A DNA stretch of 52,940 nt from Gemmatimonadota bacterium (lineage in GTDB: Bacteria > Latescibacterota > UBA2968 > GCA-2709665), in NCBI GenBank assembly GCA_028874335.1, contig JAPPJY010000031.1:33945-86884 (forward strand). The letters run 5' to 3'. Numbering within the stretch: position 1 is the stretch's first letter; every line of letters begins with the position of its first letter. The notes beneath the pieces are model-generated. The model saw only the letters and a program-made list of their open reading frames with translations, searched no databases and had not been told where the DNA came from. The translations under genes were made by a program, and so were the position numbers. Positions 34,590-44,012 of this stretch are shown piece by piece.

Positions 34590-35624
34590 AACTTTCAAAG
34601 CAGCGGACAATTTCGACACGAAAGTGTCAACTTCCTCGATACTGTGGAACGTGCCTTCCAATCCCTCAGCCGACTTTCTCTCCTCGGGAGAGCTCCCACG
34701 CCAGCCTGTTACGTCATGTTCCTCGGTGTTGTCCGGAAGCCAGGAGCGGAGATCGTCCATTACCACGCTCAGGTGCGCTTCGAATCGGGTGGCATGGGCG
34801 ACGAACTTCACGCCGCCGGCGTCGTCTTCCGAAACCGCCTTGACCAGCATCAGGGTACGCTGTCTTCCTTTCTCCAATCGACGGACGTAGCCCACCGTCT
34901 CTGAATACCCTTGGGCAGAGAAGATGCCACGGACCCCCTCCCTCAGTCGCCGGTAAATCTCACCTATGTCGTTCTCATCGGCCAGTTCCTGAAGCTCAGT
35001 CACGGTACGGTACAGCGACCTTGAGGACGTTCGTCGCGCCCTCGGTTGGACCGACTCGGGTTCGATCAGATAGACCTGCGCCAGCAGCTGCCTGCCGTTG
35101 GTGTCCTCAAAGCGCTGCACCGTAGCCACGTTGATCGGCACTTCCATCTCCGCCAGGTACCTGACGATTCTGTCGGTGCTGGCATCCACGGACTCGGCGA
35201 CGATCACGCATCGGTGGGTCTGGTTCAACTGTTCGGGCAATTCCGTCTCAAACCTGTCCCGGAAGGCTGTCTCAAGGTCACCTTCAACACCTTGATAAGA
35301 CTCGGCGATGCGGATTATCTCATCGAACCCCAGATCCTTAGCCCAGAATGAATACTCCAGAGCCTGAGACGTGACGTCCCGCGGGGTCTGGCCCCTCTTG
35401 ATCTCGACGACCACCAGACTCCCTTCAGCGTCTATGCACAGCAGGTCCACCGTGCCGCCAAAGTCCGTGCGAACCTGCCGGCCGATGACCAGGAGGCCGG
35501 TATCAAGAACCGATATGTCGTCGGCCAGCCAATCCTCGATCCACCGTTCGAGGCTGGCAAATCTCGCTGGTATCTCCGACAGCTTCATGTCGCCAGTGAT
35601 TTCCCAAAGTCTCACTTGCTGCAT
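34572..35624 (-). CDS. PD-(D/E)XK nuclease-like protein (DUF91/NucS type)
   Basis: A 350-residue protein. Residues 45-85 have the nuclease core GTVDLLCIDAEGSLVVVEIKRGQT, giving D60, E74 and K76 of the PD-(D/E)XK motif, with the RGQT continuation common in DUF91/NucS-type nucleases. The following helix region (SQALEYSFWAKDL) fits the same fold. The C-terminal ~150 residues are not recognised. GGGAGGA precedes the ATG. A small unnamed gene (35911-36279) lies upstream on the same strand, mirroring the pair at 38352-39781. The 3' end overlaps a remnant of a different nuclease gene. The gap to the small gene is 286 bp and holds a palindromic repeat. A role in defence or DNA repair is inferred from fold and setting. 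Confidence 0.7.
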   Translation of the reverse strand: MQQVRLWEITGDMKLSEIPARFASLERWIEDWLADDISVLDTGLLVIGRQVRTDFGGTVDLLCIDAEGSLVVVEIKRGQTPRDVTSQALEYSFWAKDLGFDEIIRIAESYQGVEGDLETAFRDRFETELPEQLNQTHRCVIVAESVDASTDRIVRYLAEMEVPINVATVQRFEDTNGRQLLAQVYLIEPESVQPRARRTSSRSLYRTVTELQELADENDIGEIYRRLREGVRGIFSAQGYSETVGYVRRLEKGRQRTLMLVKAVSEDDAGGVKFVAHATRFEAHLSVVMDDLRSWLPDNTEEHDVTGWRGSSPEERKSAEGLEGTFHSIEEVDTFVSKLSAALKVRSRAS

Positions 35625-35745
35625 CGTTCCTCCCTGTTAAGACTCTGGCGGGGCAACCGCGAGGGAATGCCACAACGGTTGCTCGGGGTTCTGGCAACGA
35701 TCTTCAAGGTCGTCCGTTCCAGTACCAGCTCCTGCCGCTATGACA

Positions 35746-35845
35746 GGGCGCCCACAAGGGACGCCCCTACAATTTCAATCAAACATCCGACGACATAGCG
35801 AATTGTTCGCCCCGTACCGTGTAGGGGCGTCCCTTGTGGGCGCCC
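35746..35845. repeat. palindromic GTAGGGGCG repeat pair
   Basis: Arms GGGCGCCCACAAGGGACGCC... (35746-35770) and GTAGGGGCGTCCCTTGTGGG... (35821-35845) are perfectly complementary over 25 bp, with a 50-base loop. This is the best-preserved member of the family. It sits between the small gene and nuclease gene of cassette 1; in cassette 2 those two genes are only 14 bp apart, so the repeat probably inserted here later. Confidence 0.85.
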
Positions 35846-35910
35846 TGCTTTTCGCGTTTGCCTTTTCTGAACACTGGCCACCGCGTTTCGGGTGTGAGGC
35901 GCTAACCTTT

Positions 35911-36279
35911 TCAATCGTCGTTCGCCGGTGTAACCGGATAGTCCTCCTGCTTCCGCGTATCACCACGCTGGATAACAAAGTCCCTGCGGTCGCGGTAAAG
36001 CCGGGCGCGGTTAATTACGTAGTTGGCTCCGGGTTCTATCTCGTCCCAGTTGGTCATCAGCCAGTATTTATAATTTCCGATAAAGAGGTATGTGTTGTTC
36101 CTGCTGAAGAAGCGACCGTCCACACCCTGTCCGGCGCGGAACCTCTCGCAGATTGCATTGAGAAGCTCCCCCTGCCCGTCACTGTCAGACATTACGTATT
36201 CATGTGGCCACGTCTCCCGATACGTAACCGCCTCCCGCCAGGGGGCGCCCTCGATCAGTTTCATCAGACGTGCTGGCAT
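35911..36279 (-). CDS. unnamed small protein, cassette 1 (WPHEYV family)
   Basis: A 122-residue protein not assigned to a named family here. Conserved blocks shared with the paralogue at 39404-39781 include WREAVTYRETWPHEYVMS, ICERFRAGQGVDGRFF, YLFIGNYKYWLMTNWDEIEPG and YVINRARLYRDRRDFVIQRGD. No signal peptide or membrane segment is visible. GAGGG precedes the ATG. Both copies sit upstream, on the same strand, of a PD-(D/E)XK nuclease-like gene, which suggests a functional pair. What it does is unknown; an antitoxin-like, adaptor or immunity role for the nuclease is only a guess. Confidence 0.75.
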   Translation of the reverse strand: MPARLMKLIEGAPWREAVTYRETWPHEYVMSDSDGQGELLNAICERFRAGQGVDGRFFSRNNTYLFIGNYKYWLMTNWDEIEPGANYVINRARLYRDRRDFVIQRGDTRKQEDYPVTPANDD

Positions 36280-36383
36280 TTTTCCCTCTGCCGAGCCGAT
36301 TTTCGGATTACAATCTTGATGAACGGCTTTGCATCTTCAGAGATACCGTTCGGCCGGCAGCCGCGCCATCACGTCACGGTCAG

Positions 36384-36573
36384 CGCTATGCGGAGGAAGG
36401 CGATTTGAAGGTGGGGCGGACATTCCTGTCTGCCCGCATCAAATTTTAACTGACCGTGACGAGACATAGGAAAAGGGCAACTGGTTGTCGCCTCCCAAAA
36501 ACCCCTCCCTTGAGGGGGAGTCGCAGAAGCCGAGCCGTTCCCTGAGCTTGTCGAAGGGCCGGCGATGGCTGAT
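36384..36573. repeat. compound intergenic repeat block 2
   Basis: A second copy of the two elements found at 34168-34250 and 34377-34450, here closer together. The hairpin GGGCGGACA / TGTCTGCCC is at 36414-36435, and GAGGGGGAGTCGCAGAAGCC... at 36512-36573. The rest of 36280-36683 shows no gene. Confidence 0.75.
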
Positions 36574-36683
36574 GCGGAGGGGGCTCTGCTGCTTGCTACG
36601 GCACGATGCGATTCGAATTACAGGCTCTTTTCAGTATCCAATATTGCTTTGGATTTGCTGTAATGGAGAGCCACCACGTTTGT

Positions 36684-36991
36684 TCAAACAATGCGGATTA
36701 GTTCTGCCTCGCAATCAAGAAATGTCGCCAGTTCGGCATCTACGTCCAGGTCCATAAGGTCCACAGATCTCGCGAGATTCAGTGGCAACTCTCCCCGGAG
36801 TTTGTTATCCGTACCTGCTGGGCACCTCTTGACTGCGAAATCGAAATCCGAACTTGACGTCCCACTCCCATCAGCGATGGAGCCAAAGAGAAAGACTTCC
36901 TCGCATCCCCAGCAATCAATATGCTTATCCCACGAACCAAGTCGTAACGCACCGCGTCTGGTACACCTTCAATGTCTGCAACTGTAGGCAT
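36684..36991 (-). pseudogene. minimal nucleotidyltransferase (MNT), frameshifted
   Basis: The - strand start MPTVADIEGVPDAVRYDLVRGISIL is in one frame. After a frame change near 36912 the reading continues as CEEVFLFGSIADGSGTSSSDFDFAVKRCP and ends ...RSVDLMDLDVDAELATFLDCEAELIRIV-stop. GSxxxGxxxxxSDxDxAV is the MNT nucleotidyltransferase signature, as in MntA-type antitoxins that modify HEPN toxins. GAGGGA precedes the ATG. Either a single indel has broken the gene or there is a sequencing error. A protein with a HEPN-like RxxxxH motif is encoded about 330 bp upstream on the same strand. Confidence 0.7.
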
Positions 36992-37320
36992 CGATCATTC
37001 CCTCTTAGGTCTATTCGGTGCTCAATCTCGCACTAGGTATGATGCCATTTCCAAGTCTACATGGATAGATACACTTTCATCCGACTGTGAATTCATGGTA
37101 TTCGCATTTACGTCGCGAAAAAATCCGGCTAACGCAAGTGTCGAAGGGAGGGCCTAGGATGGCTGATGCGGTTGGGGGGCACTGCCACTCGCCGCGCGAA
37201 TGCGACACCGAATTTTGCCGCATGTAGGCTCGGCGAACGTGGTTTACCGCGTGCAACTATGAGGTTTGACGTAGATTGCACGGGCGTCAAGTACATCGAC
37301 CGTGTGGAATTGACTTGTGT
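36992..37320. other. intergenic region, little visible
   Basis: A region with no credible gene. It carries only a partial copy (about 37141-37170, TCGAAGGGAGGGC...GATGGCTGATGC) of the repeat ending at 36573. Confidence 0.5.
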
Positions 37321-38139
37321 CTAATTTTCCTTCGAGCCTAAGTCTCGGGATTGGGCTTCCGCTCTTGAATCTATCGCCTTCATGACTAGATCCCGGCACT
37401 CCAACAATGCCGCCAAGACATCCTCATTGAAATCCAAGGAATGTTCCTTGTAGCGGAGGATTGACGACTCAATAAAGTCCGGTTGATTGAAAATGGTGAG
37501 GGCATCTGAATGCAGTTTTCCTGACATCCCTTCTATTGCTTCAGCACGATCATCGATATGTTCGAACGCGTGCCGGATTTCTTGGACCGCCTTCCTAATT
37601 CTCCGAACGGTCTCAGGCACTTCCAAATCAGGACAGAACTTTTCGACAAGCTTGTAGACCATAGTTATTCCTCGATGTAGTGCTATTACCGTCATCTCGG
37701 CCGTTGCCAACTCGTTGAAAAACCGAGCTCTCCCCGAAATTCCGCCTTCCACCTGCGCCTTCTCACGCTCTTTCATTGCTAGGGTCCACACTGCGTGCGC
37801 CGCGTCCATCCTGCGGGCCAATGCAAAGAAAAACAGAAAGAATCCAACTTGCTCATCCACAATGCGATACCATGTCCAAACGGTGTTGGCGACCGGCGCA
37901 TACCCACCCATTCCCTCTTTGTTTAAGGCATCTATTTCAGCTGAATTAATCTCGAGTCCACCGGGTGGAATTACCAATTGGTCTCCGGGGCGCAAATGAA
38001 CTTTTCTGCCGTTGTCCTGTTCCCCAGGGCGCAACATTCTGGCGAAGACCCTTTTCCCTTCGCGACCTATCGGGATTATCCTCGCGCTCATCAACAATTC
38101 ACCCCGGGTTTGGATGCCTTCTCTCTTTTGTGTCTTCAT
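37321..38139 (-). CDS. uncharacterised protein with HEPN-like RxxxxH motif
   Basis: A 272-residue protein I cannot place in a named family. The N-terminal ~80 residues (RVFARMLRPGEQDNGRKVHLRPGDQLVIPPGG) look like a small beta-rich part. The middle and C-terminal parts are mostly helical. EIRHAFEHIDDRAE near residues 188-200 gives R189-x4-H194, the spacing of the catalytic R-x(4-6)-H motif of HEPN RNases, but assignment to HEPN is tentative. A second Met at position 17 (38091) is an alternative start; neither has a strong ribosome-binding site. It is downstream of the cassette 2 nuclease on the same strand, inside the defence island. Confidence 0.55.
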   Translation of the reverse strand: MKTQKREGIQTRGELLMSARIIPIGREGKRVFARMLRPGEQDNGRKVHLRPGDQLVIPPGGLEINSAEIDALNKEGMGGYAPVANTVWTWYRIVDEQVGFFLFFFALARRMDAAHAVWTLAMKEREKAQVEGGISGRARFFNELATAEMTVIALHRGITMVYKLVEKFCPDLEVPETVRRIRKAVQEIRHAFEHIDDRAEAIEGMSGKLHSDALTIFNQPDFIESSILRYKEHSLDFNEDVLAALLECRDLVMKAIDSRAEAQSRDLGSKEN

Positions 38140-38351
38140 CTGCGAAATCCACCTTGGCTAACGAATTGGGATCGCTACCCTGTACACTGGGAATGTATGG
38201 CCTCAAGAGGAGGGAAGGGCCCTCGGAAATGCGACAGCCCGCGCTCTTCTAATCACGCAACCGACTATCGCTCCGACAGGGCTTCTCCCATTTGGATCAA
38301 GTCTACGTCCAACTGACTGCTTATTCGCTGAGTGCCTGTGCTCACTACGTT

Positions 38352-39389
38352 TCAAACGTCCGGTATTTTGGCCCCAATAACCCTGCCAATTTCCTTTAGC
38401 TGAGATGCAACATCGTCCAGCACCGCGTGAAATTCTACGCTTTTTCTAAGATGAATCGGAATCCAACGGTCGTAGATTCGAACATTCAAGGCCCTACTGA
38501 TCCTATCCATGCTTTTAGGAGCCTCATCGACTATCCAGAGCCACATCGGTGTAACGTCGCTTATAGCCCATCTCTCACAGTTGACGCCGATCCAGAAGAC
38601 ACACGCGACGCCGGAGAATCGAAAAAAACGACCGTATCCGTAAGCCTGCGGGGTTGCGCGCAAGCCCTTGGTGTCTAGCCAATTTTCCGTTTTTCCTAGG
38701 TCGACAACATCGTAGGCAAGATCATTGTAACTAAGGATTCGACGCCCGATATCAGGACTGATATCTTCGCTATGTACTGGCAGGAAAGCATCGGAATCTT
38801 GTTCCTCTGCAAGGCCCGTCAGTTGCCAAATGTCACCTTCCACTTCCCCGATGTCCGCTGAAGCTGAGAGGTGATCAAGTAGTCGGCGCCAACTGACAAG
38901 CATCAGTCGATTCTCGTCGCCGGCTACATCTGCGCTTCGCAACGCATCGGAAATTTCCACATTTTCTAACCTTCGTCCTCGAGTCTCCTGAATTTGACTA
39001 ACGATCTCGGCCCATAACGTCTCGATTCTCGCCTGGGGCGCGATGAACAACAACATCGCAGGCCCGGGATCGTCAAACTGTCGGAGATATCCGCTCGCCT
39101 GACCTTCCTGAAGTGTTGCCCAGAACTTTGCTTCGACGAGCAGGCGTTTCACGTCGTCCTCGTCGTAGCCAGACATGTCGGGTCGAGAACCGTCCTCATA
39201 CGATGTTTGGGTTTCCACTCTCACGATCGAACTTCCTGCGTAACCGCCTTGCTGCAGGAGTAAATTAAACGCGTCCCTGGCTGGTTTGGACTTCCTCAGG
39301 ATATAGCCAAACCCATCTGTCGCAGCGTTTTCGACCTGGTTGGTCAGTTTTGGTACCAAATAGGACAACAGGGTGTCGGAATCTGACAT
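38352..39389 (-). CDS. PD-(D/E)XK nuclease-like protein, cassette 2
   Basis: A 345-residue protein. The core is VETQTSYEDGSRPDMSGYDEDDVKRLLVEAKFWATL, with D71, E86 and K88 forming the PD-(D/E)XK motif. The next helix (GQASGYLRQFDDPGPAMLLFIAP) is typical of restriction-like nucleases that sense or cut DNA. The C-terminal ~200 residues are unassigned and end in VASQLKEIGRVIGAKIPDV. ATG at 39389 is preferred over a GTG three codons upstream. It follows the unnamed small gene by 14 bp, so the two are one transcription unit. The nuclease in cassette 1 (34572) is of a clearly different subtype, but a remnant of this type's C-terminus lies behind it. Confidence 0.7.
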   Translation of the reverse strand: MSDSDTLLSYLVPKLTNQVENAATDGFGYILRKSKPARDAFNLLLQQGGYAGSSIVRVETQTSYEDGSRPDMSGYDEDDVKRLLVEAKFWATLQEGQASGYLRQFDDPGPAMLLFIAPQARIETLWAEIVSQIQETRGRRLENVEISDALRSADVAGDENRLMLVSWRRLLDHLSASADIGEVEGDIWQLTGLAEEQDSDAFLPVHSEDISPDIGRRILSYNDLAYDVVDLGKTENWLDTKGLRATPQAYGYGRFFRFSGVACVFWIGVNCERWAISDVTPMWLWIVDEAPKSMDRISRALNVRIYDRWIPIHLRKSVEFHAVLDDVASQLKEIGRVIGAKIPDV

Positions 39390-39403
39390 GGAGAACACTC
39401 ACT

Positions 39404-39781
39404 CTAAGGATTGTGATTGCCGTACGCCGGTGTAACCGGATAGTCCTCCGGCTTCCCCGTATCACCACGCTGGATAACGAAGTCCCTGCGGTCGCGGTAA
39501 AGCCGGGCGCGGTTAATTACGTAGTTGACTCCGGGTTCTATCTCGTCCCAGTGGGTCATCAGCCAGTATTTGTATTTGCCGATAAACAGGTACGCGTTGT
39601 TCATGCTGAAGAAGCGGCCATCCACACCCTCGCCGGCGCGGAACCGCTCGGAGATTGCGCTGAGGAGTTCGTCCTGCCGGTCACTTTCGGACATCACGTA
39701 TTCGTGGGGCCACGTATCCCGATAGGTAACCGCCTTTCGCCAGCGAGCGTGGTCGATCAGTTCCTTCAGTGTCGGCGCCAT
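39404..39781 (-). CDS. unnamed small protein, cassette 2 (WPHEYV family)
   Basis: A 125-residue paralogue of the protein at 35911-36279, roughly three-quarters identical. It opens MAPTLKELIDHARWRKAVTYRDTWPHEYV and shares FRAGEGVDGRFFSMNNAYLFIG and NRARLYRDRRDFVIQRGDTG. ATG at 39781 is chosen; a TTG 13 codons upstream would add residues not present in the paralogue. It ends 14 bp before the nuclease gene. The product is soluble and of unknown function; consistent pairing with a nuclease is the only functional hint. Confidence 0.78.
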   Translation of the reverse strand: MAPTLKELIDHARWRKAVTYRDTWPHEYVMSESDRQDELLSAISERFRAGEGVDGRFFSMNNAYLFIGKYKYWLMTHWDEIEPGVNYVINRARLYRDRRDFVIQRGDTGKPEDYPVTPAYGNHNP

Positions 39782-39963
39782 GATTGCCGATCCTGTGTCG
39801 ATACCTGAACTGCCGATCAACTGCTCAATTGGCTTGCTCTACGGAATACGCCGCTCCTGCTCCCTTTGCGAAAATGTCCGTGCGGCGTTTTCCGCATGGA
39901 AATTAGAGAACGATTTAGAATGCGAATGAGCAGCGGCTGGCCGCCTCGTTGGAAGGTCAATAG

Positions 39964-40635
39964 TCAATTGCCATTAGTAGCCGAAATCCGGCTTTGTTCT
40001 CGAATTTCGGTAGCAGCGTCTGCCAGCGAGTAGTAAAGAAACTGCGCGGGATACCGGGCCTGGGGATGCCAAAACCTGATTCCGAACTTCGCTTTCTTGT
40101 ATTCTCGAAACTCGATGCCCCGTCTCGTATGCTGAGGATCGATCCCTTTAAACTGCGGGATCCAATCGAGCGGAACGCCGCACAAGACAGCGATATCTGG
40201 CTCGTAGATTCCAAATTGCTCCTTCAGATGACAGGCGTCCTCGCTTGCGAACTTTGCAAGCTCATTCCAGTCTGACGAACCACTTCCGGTGGTCTTCTTT
40301 ACGTTCATCGCTGCGATGCCTCTAAGGCGACAGCGTCTGACGTTCTCAACGTCGCGTATTTGATCCCATCGGCGGTTTGCGCCTCCCAGGCTTAGCGCTG
40401 TCACCCACCGCGCCACGTTATTCCACGTTTGTCGCCGCCCACAATCCTTGCGCAGGAATTCGCGGAGGTCCCAATTGGGATCATGGATATCATTCACTTC
40501 CTTGAGAATGAAAAGGAGCTTTGGGTCGCTGGCTTCATATGTCGCAGGATGTACAGCCCCGTCAGGAACGGCGAGCGGGCGGCGTTCTTGCCATTTCGCA
40601 AAACAAGCCTCTTCTAGGCTGGCGATTCCGCCCAT
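39964..40635 (-). CDS. uncharacterised protein with UDG-superfamily-like motif pattern
   Basis: A 223-residue protein. It has LLFILKEVNDIHDP near residues 40-53, AAMNVKKTTGSG near 108, PDIAVLCG near 146 and FWHPQARYP near 188. This order resembles uracil-DNA-glycosylase-superfamily folds: a first motif loop after strand 1, a V-(L/A)-x-G strand, and a late H-P-S-like motif that contacts DNA. The catalytic residues of known UDG families are not all there, so I propose only a fold-level relation. GGAGG lies just before the ATG. It is transcribed in the same direction as hsdR, which ends 226 bp upstream of it (40636-40861 holds nothing recognisable). Confidence 0.5.
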   Translation of the reverse strand: MGGIASLEEACFAKWQERRPLAVPDGAVHPATYEASDPKLLFILKEVNDIHDPNWDLREFLRKDCGRRQTWNNVARWVTALSLGGANRRWDQIRDVENVRRCRLRGIAAMNVKKTTGSGSSDWNELAKFASEDACHLKEQFGIYEPDIAVLCGVPLDWIPQFKGIDPQHTRRGIEFREYKKAKFGIRFWHPQARYPAQFLYYSLADAATEIREQSRISATNGN

Positions 40636-40861
40636 ATGTTCCTCCAGTTAGTCAAGTGTGTAGCGCAGCCGGGACAAACAAACCGAAGAGACCGGACACA
40701 GCTAACGAGATTCCCGAAGTTTCTGGCGATAGGCATCGAATTTGCCTGAAACATACTGCGCACGGCTCATGGCTCGATGTCGCTATGCTCTGCCGCAGCC
40801 TGAGACGAGCAAACCCGTCGGACGTCCGGCGAGACCTGATACGGCGAGGGGTCTCTATGTC

Positions 40862-43800
40862 TCACGCCACCGCCCAACCCGCGGACAGGACCTCCGCCTG
40901 CTCAATGACTGTCTGCGTCGCCTTTTCCTGTTTATCCGGTGGATATCCGTGCTTGCGAAGGATGCGCCGGACAAGGCGGCGCAGGTTTGCGCGTACGTTC
41001 TCCCGCAGCGTCCAGTCGATGGTCACGTTTCCACGCACCGTCTCCACGAGTTGCCGCGCGATGTCGCGCAGCGTATCGTCGCCCAGTACCTTCACAGCGC
41101 TGTCATTTGTCTCCAGCGCGTCGTAGAAGGCCAACTCGTCCTCCGAAAGCCCCAGCCGCTCGCCCCGCTCGTTGGCCTCCCGCATTTCTTTTGCCAGTTG
41201 AATCAGTTCTTCGATCACCTGCGCCGCCTCTATCGCGCGGTTCTGATAACGCCGCAGGGTCTGCTCCAGCATTTCGGCAAAGGACCGGGCTTGAACGACA
41301 TTCTTACGCCGACGGATGGAGACCTCGCCTTTTAGTAACTTCTGCAGCAGTTCGACGGCAAGGTTGCGGTGCTCCATACCCCGGACCTCGGCGAGAAAAT
41401 CGTCGGACAATACGGAAATATCCGGCTTGTCCAGTCCAGCAGCGGCAAAGATGTCCATCACGCCCTCTGAGGCGACCGCGCTGGATACGATCTGCCGCAC
41501 AGCGTGGTCCAACTCTTCCTCGGTCCGCTTCTCAGATGCGGAGCGCTTCGATATGGCGGCCGCCACCGCCTGAAAGAACGCCACGTCGTCACGTATACGC
41601 TGTGCATCGTCGTGTGGCACGGCGAGTGCGAAGGCCTGAGACAGCGCTCGCACCGCGTTCAGGCAGCGCTCTTTGCCGTCTTCCTGGGCGAGGATGTGCT
41701 CCTGTGCGGCGGGAAGAAGGTTCAATCGTTGTTGTGGGGTGCCATTCGTCCAGGCCGTCCAGTCGAAACCATGAAACAGACCGCTACACACCTCGTATTT
41801 CTCAAGCATGACCGCCACGGCTTCCTTCTTGTCCACAGCCGTACTGCCAGTGCCGCCGCTGTCAGTATACGTAGCCAGAGCCTGTCGCAAATCCTGCGAC
41901 AATCCGAGGTAGTCCACCACCAGCCCGCCGGGCTTGTCCTTGAACACCCGGTTCACCCGGGCGATGGCCTGCATCAGCCCGTGGCCGCGCATCGGTTTGT
42001 CCACGTACATGGTGTGCAGGCTTGGTGCGTCGAAACCTGTCAGCCACATGTCCCGCACCAGTACGACACGCAATGCATCGTCAGCGTCTCGGAACCGGTT
42101 CGCGAGAGCCTCCCGGCGGAGCTTATTGCGGATGTGCGGCTGCCAATCGACAGGGTCGGACGCCGAGCCGGTCATCACCACCTTGATGGCGCCCTTTTCG
42201 TCAGCGTCGTCGTGCCAGTCGGGCCTTAACTGGACCAGTTCACGGTAGAGGTCGATGCAGATGCGCCGGCTCATGCAGACCACCATCGCCTTGCCATCCA
42301 GGACCTCCAGCCGCTGCTCATAGTGGTCCACGATATCCTCGGCAATCTGCCGGACGCGGTTTTCCGCGCCGACCACTGCCTCCAGTTGCGCCCATTTCGT
42401 CTTCAGCTTCTCCCGGCGCTCTACTTCCTCACCCTCTGTGGCTTCCTCGAACTCCGGATCGATCTTCGGCTTTTCGTCCTCGTCCAGGGCCAGCTTGGCC
42501 AGGCGGCTCTCGTAATAGATCGGCACCGTAGCCCCGTCCCGAACGGCGCGCTGGATGTCATAGATGCTGATATAGTCGCCGAACACGGCCCGCGTGTTGG
42601 CGTCGCGGAGTTCTATCGGCGTTCCCGTGAATCCAACGAATGAGGCATTGGGCAGCGCGTCTCGCATGTGAGCGGCGAACCCGTCTATGAAGTCGTACTG
42701 GCTCCGGTGGGCCTCGTCCGCGATGACCACGATGTTGCGCCTGTCGGATAACTGAGGGTGAGTATCGCCCTTCTCTTCCGGGAAGAATTTCTGGATGGTG
42801 GTGAAGACCACGCCCCCGGCGTTCACCGACAGCTTGTTTCTCAGGTCGGCCCGGCTCTCCGCCTGCGTCGGCGGCTGCCGCAAGAGGTCCTGGCAGCGGG
42901 AGAACGTACCGTAAAGCTGGTCGTCCAGATCGTTTCGGTCCGTAAGTACTACGATCGTCGGGTTCTGCATCGCCTGCTCACGGATGATCGCTCCCGTGTA
43001 GAAAGCCATTGTAAGGCTCTTACCCGATCCCTGCGTGTGCCACACGACTCCCACGCGCCGGTCGCCTGGATCTCCGCCCGCCCGCGCCTGACCTGTATAG
43101 AGAGGCCCTGCTTCGGCTGCCTTTGGCGTCGCTTGCTGAAGTTCCGTTGCGCGAAGCGTCTCATCGACGGCGGCCCTGACAGCGTGAAACTGATGGTAGC
43201 CGGCCATCTTCTTCTCCAGCGCGCCGCTGCCGTCGTCATCGAAGACGATGAAGTCGCGTACAAGTGCCAGAAAACGACCTCTATCAAAGACGCCTTCGAG
43301 CATCACCTGAAGTTCGGTGAGAAGCCTGTCGGCCGGTTCCTCCCCGGCAACCGTGCGCCAGGGCTTGAACCACTCTTTGCCCGAGGTCAGCGTTCCGATG
43401 CGCGCTTCCGTCCCGTCAGAGACCATGAGCACTTCGTTCATGGAAAACAGTGTAGGGAGTTCGGCCTTGTACGTCTGGAGTTGGTTCCACGCTGTCCAGA
43501 TAGTCGCGTCCTCGTCGGCAGGGTTCTTCAGTTCGATCAAGCCTAGGGGAAGACCATTGACGAACAGCACGACGTCCGGCCTGCGGTTGTTCTTGTTTTC
43601 CGTGACCGTGAACTGATTGACCGCCAGCCAGTCGTTGTTGTCGGGATTGTCGAAATCGATGACACGAACCTGGTCACCGCGTACGCGTCCGTCTCCGTCT
43701 CGAAACTCGACTTCCACACCGTCAACCAACATTCGATGGAACGCGCGATTTCTCGCTTCCAGGGTGGATCCTCCGGGGCGGGTCAGCTTTCGATGGGCAT

Positions 43801-44005
43801 CGTCCAGCGCGGATGGGGGAAGGGAGGGATTCAGTTCGGCGAGAACGTCACGAAGCCTCATATTAAGCACGACCTGCCCGTAGTCCTCGCGCTCGGCATT
43901 CGGCATCTCCGGCGCGATGTCCGGACCATGCAGAACCTGCCAACCGAGCCCCGAGAGCCACACAAGGGCTGCCTGCTCAACATCGGCTTCGGTGAGGGTA
44001 GTCAT
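40862..44005 (-). CDS. hsdR: type I restriction endonuclease subunit R
   Basis: A 1047-residue HsdR, the motor and nuclease subunit of a type I restriction-modification complex. The N-terminal nuclease domain has [24 protein letters not shown] with D144, E158 and K160, followed by QLQTY (Q175-x3-Y179). The SF2 translocase has Walker A QGSGKS at about 325-330 ([14 protein letters not shown]), DEAH in [14 protein letters not shown], and motif III-type GFTGTPIE. The C-terminal helical part follows. It needs HsdM and HsdS for targeting; both are encoded 6-8 kb upstream on the same strand. The start follows the small HicB gene by 7 bp. The first ~17-60 codons recur as broken copies at 45928-46113 and 47746-47862. 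The length is normal and no frameshift was seen. Confidence 0.95.
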   Translation of the reverse strand: MTTLTEADVEQAALVWLSGLGWQVLHGPDIAPEMPNAEREDYGQVVLNMRLRDVLAELNPSLPPSALDDAHRKLTRPGGSTLEARNRAFHRMLVDGVEVEFRDGDGRVRGDQVRVIDFDNPDNNDWLAVNQFTVTENKNNRRPDVVLFVNGLPLGLIELKNPADEDATIWTAWNQLQTYKAELPTLFSMNEVLMVSDGTEARIGTLTSGKEWFKPWRTVAGEEPADRLLTELQVMLEGVFDRGRFLALVRDFIVFDDDGSGALEKKMAGYHQFHAVRAAVDETLRATELQQATPKAAEAGPLYTGQARAGGDPGDRRVGVVWHTQGSGKSLTMAFYTGAIIREQAMQNPTIVVLTDRNDLDDQLYGTFSRCQDLLRQPPTQAESRADLRNKLSVNAGGVVFTTIQKFFPEEKGDTHPQLSDRRNIVVIADEAHRSQYDFIDGFAAHMRDALPNASFVGFTGTPIELRDANTRAVFGDYISIYDIQRAVRDGATVPIYYESRLAKLALDEDEKPKIDPEFEEATEGEEVERREKLKTKWAQLEAVVGAENRVRQIAEDIVDHYEQRLEVLDGKAMVVCMSRRICIDLYRELVQLRPDWHDDADEKGAIKVVMTGSASDPVDWQPHIRNKLRREALANRFRDADDALRVVLVRDMWLTGFDAPSLHTMYVDKPMRGHGLMQAIARVNRVFKDKPGGLVVDYLGLSQDLRQALATYTDSGGTGSTAVDKKEAVAVMLEKYEVCSGLFHGFDWTAWTNGTPQQRLNLLPAAQEHILAQEDGKERCLNAVRALSQAFALAVPHDDAQRIRDDVAFFQAVAAAISKRSASEKRTEEELDHAVRQIVSSAVASEGVMDIFAAAGLDKPDISVLSDDFLAEVRGMEHRNLAVELLQKLLKGEVSIRRRKNVVQARSFAEMLEQTLRRYQNRAIEAAQVIEELIQLAKEMREANERGERLGLSEDELAFYDALETNDSAVKVLGDDTLRDIARQLVETVRGNVTIDWTLRENVRANLRRLVRRILRKHGYPPDKQEKATQTVIEQAEVLSAGWAVA

Positions 44006-44012
44006 GATTTCC

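Noticed and set aside
36691..36987. A 98-codon + strand frame
   Set aside because: It is antisense to the frameshifted nucleotidyltransferase, which has a clear motif.
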